Origin: a bacterium
GTDB lineage: Bacteria > UBA4055
DNA length: 11,651 nucleotides
Direction: 5' to 3'
Assembly: GCA_029559475.1 (NCBI GenBank)
Contig: JAKQBN010000037.1
Span: 1-11,651, forward strand
Of this stretch, positions 7,108 to 11,651 are shown in pieces. The stretch's first letter is position 1. Each line of letters starts with the position of its first letter. Both the position numbers and the translations under genes were made by a program. Under the pieces are notes generated by a model, which saw only the letters and a program-made list of their open reading frames with translations, was not told the origin of the DNA and did not search any database.

Positions 7108-7136
7108 TTGACATTTTTTCTAACTTTTATTATAAT
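7108..7136 (+). promoter_or_regulatory. Perfect-consensus promoter of the T9SS mosaic protein gene
   Basis: TTGACA (7108-7113), exactly 17 nt, then TATAAT (7131-7136): both hexamers are perfect. The -35 begins one base after the T-tract of the upstream terminator. Transcription would start near 7143, leaving a leader of about 50 nt that includes CGGAGGA (7181-7187), 6 nt before the ATG at 7194. High basal transcription is expected. Confidence 0.8.
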
Positions 7137-7193
7137 TGAAAAGTTGTTTAAGAACACGAAGACTCAATAATAAATAAATTCGGAGGAATTATT

Positions 7194-10100
7194 ATGGTGA
7201 AGAAACTCTTAACGGCAGCGATTATCATTTTTAGTACGTACGCACTCGCGGCTGACTGGTACGGAACGAAAGAAAAGGTTGCCGGACTGAAACAAAAAGA
7301 ATCGGTAAGCAAGGATACTCTCTGGTATACTTATGCTTCCGAACTGGCTTTAGTATGGACGCTAAAAGCCGAAAGAGGGACATATTTCAACGTCAACGAT
7401 TTCGGTCTTGAGTATCCGGTTAACCTGCACGCCGTAACAGCTTATCTTTATGACGACAATTACCAGTACAACTACAGGATCTACGCTAAGAACGGCGTTG
7501 ACATTCTGTATGAAACATCAGCTGATTCGTCAATAAACGGTTACAATGACTATTATTTCGACTCGCCTTTAGTAATGAAGGACGATTTCTGGATCTCAGT
7601 CATTCCTCAGACCTCCGGTTTCCCGAGAATAGTCTCAACGGATGTTACGACAGGCGATAACAGCTACTACAAAAAAGACGGGAACTGGGCGCCGTTCTAT
7701 GAGGAAACAGAAAGATATGAATGGGCGATATTTGCCGGAATGTCTCCCTACGCCGGTGAAGACGTTTATCCCCCTGCATTAAGAGATGTTGCAGGAACAT
7801 CAGTTTTTATTAACACCGATGCAGTTCTTACGTTCATGGTACAGGACCAGACCGATGTTGTCAATCCGTCAGGAGAGTATTCTATAGACGGCGGAACTAC
7901 ATGGACTCCTTTCGCGGTAAATCCCGTGGTAAAAAAAGGTACTTTCAATCTGACAGGCACTTTACCCGGCCAGAATGACGGCGTATCAGCTCTTGTAAGG
8001 ATTTATTTGGAAGACTCCAAAGGCAACAGCGCATGGAGCGACAACTGGGAAGTAAAATGGTCAAGATACGTTCCATTGATTAGCGAGCAGTTCGAAGGCG
8101 CTTTTCCTCCTGAAGGCTGGACTCTCCAGACGGCTACAGGCGCAGGATTCGTACAAGGATTGTTTTCCGCAGGCGATCCGGTTCACTTAGGAGAAGCTTC
8201 TCTAAAACATTTCTACGAAGAAGCCGATCTTGACGACTGGATCTGGACTTACGATTTTGCAATCCCGGCTCAAGGCGCATGCGTACTTTCATTCTGGGAT
8301 ATCGCGAACTATATGGAATACTATGTGCTTCACGAAGTAGTAGTTTCGACAGACGGCGGATCGACTTATACTCAGATATGGAACGGTTCTAACAGCGCGC
8401 ACACTCCGGAAGATATAAACTTAGGAGTATGGGAACAAATAACGCTTTCGCTTAAGCCTTATTCGGGAACAACTGCGCGCATAGGGTTTCACTACATGGG
8501 TAATTATGCGACTGACTGGTATGTTGATGAAGTTTCGGTACTTTATGACGGAGACGCTCCAGCTATAACTAAAGTCATGACAAACGAGTCTCTGTACCCG
8601 AATTTATATGAGTACATTGAGAACGATATGATAGTTAGTATTACTTTTGAAGATCTGGCAGGAGTGGCTGAATGTACAGGTCACTATTCGTTTGACGGCG
8701 GAACAACGGTAAACGATGTTGTTTTCAGTAAAGCGAAAGGAACCGAGATCTGGACGGGAACTGTTCCGACAAGGACAGACGAGACTCCGGGAACTATATA
8801 TTTTACGTACAAAGATATTGGAAACAACAGCGGAACTTCAGGAAATTACGATATAAAATTTATACCTGATGTGAATTCATCTAAAATAGTCAGCTTTAGT
8901 TACGGCGCACCGGTATTCGTTGATAATGATATGACCGTAAAACTGACATTTACTGATGAATCCTCAATAACAGCAGTTTCGGGTCTTTTCAGCGACGACG
9001 GATGGGCGACTTCAAGCGCTTTCGAAATGCTGCCGTCAAAAGACCACACATATATTTACACCGGAGTACTACCTGCAAGAAGCGTAGTTACATTCGCAGA
9101 AGTTAAGTTCCATATCATTGATAAACCGGGTAATGAAATGGATTCTCCGGCCTATTTAGTAAGGTGGCTTAAAGGACAGCAAGTAGTTTTTGATGATTTC
9201 GATGCTAACCATAATCCGGATTTCTGGAACTGGGCTACACCTAACACAGCATGGGAAGTTACTGCTGCAGACAGCCACTCGCCGACTCATTCCCTGACAG
9301 ACAGTCCTGCAGGAAACTATCCGGATAAGACCAAAAACCGTATTATGACAGCACCAATGGATTTTTCAGCTTATCTGGCTGTCGAAGCATATTACTGGAT
9401 CAAATTTGACGTTGAGCCCGGCTGGGAATATGTTATGCTTCAGGGAACAACAAGTGCAGACGCTGTTCCGGACGACTCGCAGTGGACAACTCTAGCGACT
9501 TACGACGGATATCTGGCACCTTGGCAGTACTGCGCAGTGAACCTCGGTTCGTTCGCGCAGCAGAGCAATGTAAGGCTCAGATTTAAACTTGACAGCGACG
9601 CTGCTGTAAATGCCGACGGAGCATATATAGATGATTTCAGGATCATCGGTTATGAGGAAGATTATGCAGCTCCTCTGATCAAATATGACGGCCCGGCAAT
9701 TATAACAGGCGCTGATTATACTATTCCGAGAGAGTTCACTCTTCCTGTCGGAATGGGAGACTACAAATTCAACGTTGAACTTGATGATCTTTCAGGAATA
9801 TCCTTAGTCAAAGCAGTTTATTCTGTCGACGGCGGAGCAGAGCAGGAATTCATCCCGGCAGTATCATCAGGAGCATCAGGGGTTTACGAAGTGGTAATAC
9901 CTGAGCAGGCCGCAGGTTCGTATGTTGAATATAAAGTCGTAACAAAAGACAATTCAAAATACTTTAACGCTGGTGAAACAAAAATCTACAAGATCCACTT
10001 CGGTAATTATCTGTATTATCAGAACAACGATGATTATGTAGATTATCTTGACATCATCGGTACTTCAGCTCAGTCAAGTGCTCAGGCTGTAGCGGTCAGA

Positions 10101-11126
10101 GCAACAATGGGACCGATGGAGTCGGGAAAAGGCCATTACAGGTCAAACCTTGTCGGCATCACGATTGACAACTACATCGCTACAGACAACGGATATCCGA
10201 GCGACCCGATGTACGTTCATGTATGGGAAAGCGTAGGCGGCTTACCAGGCCAAGACATCATGAAACCTATTTATGTTGTTCCGGCCTGCACGGACGATTC
10301 GAACTACGAGATCACTTATGTTGATCTGAGGCCATATGCCGACAAGCTTTCTGGAATTGAAGGAGACGTATTTGTAGGCTACACTACTGCAGGCGACCAG
10401 ACACTCCTTCTTTACGAAACTAACGACGGCACCCCTGCCGGAATGGTAAAATTCGAAAGATCATGGCTCGGACTGGATAACGAAGGCGTTCTTTCATGGT
10501 CACTTGCTACAGGAACTAATTATCACATCAGTGCAGTTATAGACCATTACGAATACGTTGACGCGCCTGTTTATCCTACAGGTTTTACTGCGGCAGTAGA
10601 ACCCGATGTAGGTGTCCGTCTGGCATGGACAGGAAACGTAAAAGCCGGCATTGATCACTACAATGTGTACAGAGACATAGTTCCAAGCTTCCCGATCGGA
10701 GCTCCGCTCGCAAACGTAGCAATTCCGGCAGCCGAGTACCTGGATACTGTAGTTGACGGTACTTATTATTATAAGGTAACTGCTGTCGATTCTCTCGGAA
10801 ACGAAAGTACTCCTTCAGCAGAACTCGAAGTTGTTGTTTCAGGACTGAACGAGAACATACCTCTGGTAACCGAACTTTATCAGAACTACCCGAACCCGTT
10901 CAACCCGGAAACTTCGATAAAATTCACTTTGGCGGCCAACTCAAAAGTAAGTCTTTCGGTTTACAACACGAAAGGCGAAAAGGTTATGGCGCTTCTTGAC
11001 GGGAACATGAAAGCCGGTTACTACAACACCAGCTTTAACGGTTCGAAACTCGTCAGCGGAGTATATTACTACACTCTGAAAGTTGACGGCAAAGCGATGA
11101 CCAAAAAGATGATGCTTATCAAATAG
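7194..11126 (+). CDS. Large T9SS-secreted mosaic protein (Ig-like, anchor-J, FN3 modules; no enzyme domain seen)
   Basis: 1310 residues. A signal peptide ends near Ala20 ('TYALAADW'). Modules in order: a jelly-roll-like domain (about 22-185); Ig-like 1 (188-290) with the Asp-box-like 'YSIDGGTTW'; anchor-J/MAM-like 1 (293-452, ending 'DWYVDEVSVL'); Ig-like 2 (453-556, 'YSFDGGTT'); Ig-like 3 (557-660, 'FSDDGW'); anchor-J 2 (661-820, ending 'AYIDDFRIIGY'); Ig-like 4 (823-935, 'YSVDGGAEQ'); a second jelly-roll-like module (936-1118); FN3 (1122-1216, 'GIDHYNVYR'). The T9SS type A C-terminal domain (1225-1310) has 'LYQNYPNPFNPETSIKF', 'VSLSVYNTKGEKV' and 'GVYYYTLKVDGK'. The C-terminal domain is the export and surface-attachment signal of the type IX system. 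No catalytic motif was recognised, so an adhesin or matrix/scaffold role is the likeliest inference. It shares modules with the C10 peptidase upstream, suggesting a common extracellular job. Its own promoter and terminator make it monocistronic. Confidence 0.9.
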   Translation: MVKKLLTAAIIIFSTYALAADWYGTKEKVAGLKQKESVSKDTLWYTYASELALVWTLKAERGTYFNVNDFGLEYPVNLHAVTAYLYDDNYQYNYRIYAKNGVDILYETSADSSINGYNDYYFDSPLVMKDDFWISVIPQTSGFPRIVSTDVTTGDNSYYKKDGNWAPFYEETERYEWAIFAGMSPYAGEDVYPPALRDVAGTSVFINTDAVLTFMVQDQTDVVNPSGEYSIDGGTTWTPFAVNPVVKKGTFNLTGTLPGQNDGVSALVRIYLEDSKGNSAWSDNWEVKWSRYVPLISEQFEGAFPPEGWTLQTATGAGFVQGLFSAGDPVHLGEASLKHFYEEADLDDWIWTYDFAIPAQGACVLSFWDIANYMEYYVLHEVVVSTDGGSTYTQIWNGSNSAHTPEDINLGVWEQITLSLKPYSGTTARIGFHYMGNYATDWYVDEVSVLYDGDAPAITKVMTNESLYPNLYEYIENDMIVSITFEDLAGVAECTGHYSFDGGTTVNDVVFSKAKGTEIWTGTVPTRTDETPGTIYFTYKDIGNNSGTSGNYDIKFIPDVNSSKIVSFSYGAPVFVDNDMTVKLTFTDESSITAVSGLFSDDGWATSSAFEMLPSKDHTYIYTGVLPARSVVTFAEVKFHIIDKPGNEMDSPAYLVRWLKGQQVVFDDFDANHNPDFWNWATPNTAWEVTAADSHSPTHSLTDSPAGNYPDKTKNRIMTAPMDFSAYLAVEAYYWIKFDVEPGWEYVMLQGTTSADAVPDDSQWTTLATYDGYLAPWQYCAVNLGSFAQQSNVRLRFKLDSDAAVNADGAYIDDFRIIGYEEDYAAPLIKYDGPAIITGADYTIPREFTLPVGMGDYKFNVELDDLSGISLVKAVYSVDGGAEQEFIPAVSSGASGVYEVVIPEQAAGSYVEYKVVTKDNSKYFNAGETKIYKIHFGNYLYYQNNDDYVDYLDIIGTSAQSSAQAVAVRATMGPMESGKGHYRSNLVGITIDNYIATDNGYPSDPMYVHVWESVGGLPGQDIMKPIYVVPACTDDSNYEITYVDLRPYADKLSGIEGDVFVGYTTAGDQTLLLYETNDGTPAGMVKFERSWLGLDNEGVLSWSLATGTNYHISAVIDHYEYVDAPVYPTGFTAAVEPDVGVRLAWTGNVKAGIDHYNVYRDIVPSFPIGAPLANVAIPAAEYLDTVVDGTYYYKVTAVDSLGNESTPSAELEVVVSGLNENIPLVTELYQNYPNPFNPETSIKFTLAANSKVSLSVYNTKGEKVMALLDGNMKAGYYNTSFNGSKLVSGVYYYTLKVDGKAMTKKMMLIK

Positions 11127-11148
11127 TATTAAACGTACTGTAAAGCAG

Positions 11149-11177
11149 AAAAGGGGAAAGAATTTTTCCCCTTTTTT
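11149..11177 (+). terminator. Rho-independent terminator after the T9SS mosaic protein
   Basis: AAAAGGGGAAA (11149-11159) pairs with TTTCCCCTTTT (11165-11175) across a 5-nt loop, and the T-run continues to 11177. It lies 22 nt after the stop codon. The A/T flanks make it potentially bidirectional. Confidence 0.88.
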
Positions 11178-11184
11178 GTTTTAA

Positions 11185-11200
11185 TGTGATATTTGTCACT
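11185..11200. promoter_or_regulatory. CRP/FNR-like inverted repeat upstream of the second C10 peptidase
   Basis: TGTGA (11185-11189), 6 nt, TCACT (11196-11200) matches the TGTGA-N6-TCACA form recognised by CRP-family regulators at 9 of 10 half-site bases. Its centre is about 123 bp before the predicted transcription start at 11316. That is further upstream than the usual activating positions, so its role is uncertain. Confidence 0.35.
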
Positions 11201-11210
11201 GCATTTTTAA

Positions 11211-11226
11211 TAATAATACATTATTA
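11211..11226. repeat. Short AT palindrome in the intergenic region
   Basis: TAATAAT (11211-11217) and ATTATTA (11220-11226) form 7-bp arms with a 2-nt centre, between the terminator and the promoter of the second peptidase. It could be an operator or simply chance in AT-rich DNA. Confidence 0.3.
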
Positions 11227-11279
11227 ATATAGTGTAAAAAATCAGGGGGCATTGAATGATAATTGCGGAAATTTTTTAC

Positions 11280-11309
11280 TTGACAAAAACATCAAAATGT
11301 GTTTATATT
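11280..11309 (+). promoter_or_regulatory. Promoter of the second C10 peptidase gene
   Basis: TTGACA (11280-11285), an 18-nt spacer, TATATT (11304-11309). With TTATAT as the -10 the spacer is 17. A start near 11316 gives a leader of about 112 nt with a G-rich purine run (11334-11344) and a GAGGAGG ribosome site at 11417-11423, 4 nt before the ATG. No known riboswitch fold was recognised in this leader. Confidence 0.55.
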
Positions 11310-11427
11310 ACTTGCCGGTACTAATTTTAAACTGGAGGGGGGAGTTAACGGATAAGTTTTCAGCAAAGTTTAGAAACGTAATTTAGAATCAGTTAGGAAA
11401 CCAATAAAAACACTCAGAGGAGGAACA

Positions 11428-11651
11428 ATGAGAAAAATGATGATGCTAATAATAGTTTTAGCAGCTATGCTTTCAGCCGCGATCGTTCCGGTTGACAGAG
11501 CTAAGAAAGTTGCGGAAAACTATTATCAGTTCTACGCGCCTTCCGATGCGAAAGGCAATGTGATCGAAAAAGTGCTGACCAAAGAATATCTGGGCCAGCC
11601 GACATGGTATGTCGTAAAATTCACAAAAGGCTGGGTAATCGTAGCAGCCGA
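11428..11651 (+). CDS. Second C10-family peptidase, signal peptide and propeptide only (cut by right window edge)
   Basis: 74 complete codons from the ATG at 11428 to the window edge. Residues 1-18 form a signal peptide ('MRKMMMLIIVLAAMLSAA'). 'VPVDRAKKVAENYYQFY' then lines up with 'VPADRAKKVAENQYRQY' of the peptidase starting at 3602. The following 'YLGQPTWYVVKFTKGWVIVAA' lines up with 'YEGQVTWYAFEFEKGFVIVSA', the core of the C10 inhibitory propeptide. It is clearly a paralogue of the first peptidase, with about half of these residues identical. The catalytic domain is outside the window, so activity and C-terminal modules cannot be judged. The same order of promoter, long leader and strong ribosome site precedes both paralogues. 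Confidence 0.87.
   Translation, partial: MRKMMMLIIVLAAMLSAAIVPVDRAKKVAENYYQFYAPSDAKGNVIEKVLTKEYLGQPTWYVVKFTKGWVIVAA

Noticed and set aside
11316-11427. Riboswitch in the leader of the second peptidase
   Set aside because: I compared the leader by eye with common classes such as c-di-GMP and cobalamin and saw no conserved core or pairing pattern.

Overview
The window looks like chromosomal DNA from an uncultured member of the Fibrobacterota-Chlorobiota-Bacteroidota (FCB) superphylum. One protein ends in a type A sorting domain of the type IX secretion system (T9SS), with the 'YPNPFNP' signature. The glutamine synthetase start is of the kind seen in Bacteroidota and relatives, and the secreted proteins are large mosaics of Ig-like, FN3 and 'choice-of-anchor J' modules. 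However, almost every gene has a clear purine-rich Shine-Dalgarno site, and the promoters fit the ordinary TTGACA-N17-TATAAT form rather than the Bacteroidota -33/-7 form. That points to an FCB lineage outside Bacteroidota proper, such as Cloacimonadota or Delongbacteria. This placement is an inference, not a call.

Left part (1-3417): a minus-strand pair, an MTA/SAH-type deaminase (mtaD-like) followed 23 bp downstream by the start of a glutamine synthetase that runs off the left edge. They probably form one transcript, in which one enzyme releases ammonia and the other can capture it. Divergent from them is a small Lys/Asn-rich lipoprotein (true start 1771, not the upstream ATG at 1687). It converges with a minus-strand lipoprotein predicted to be a six-bladed beta-propeller.

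Right part (3418-11651): a plus-strand run of large secreted proteins, each with its own promoter. First is a 1150-residue C10-family (streptopain-like) cysteine peptidase with its inhibitory propeptide and a long C-terminal mosaic in which two FN3 domains appear to be split by whole inserted domains. After a strong intrinsic terminator comes a perfect-consensus promoter and a 1310-residue non-enzymatic T9SS-secreted mosaic protein (Ig-like, anchor-J and jelly-roll-like modules, FN3, T9SS C-terminal domain). After a second terminator and a roughly 300-bp regulatory gap comes the start of a second C10 peptidase paralogous to the first, cut by the right edge.

The peptidase and the T9SS protein share recognisable modules: a 'GIDHYNxYR' FN3 and a jelly-roll-like domain. 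They therefore look like products of one module-shuffling family and may act together outside the cell, in a layout reminiscent of the peptidase/adhesin system of gingipains. No RNA genes, CRISPR arrays, insertion sequences or phage genes were found.
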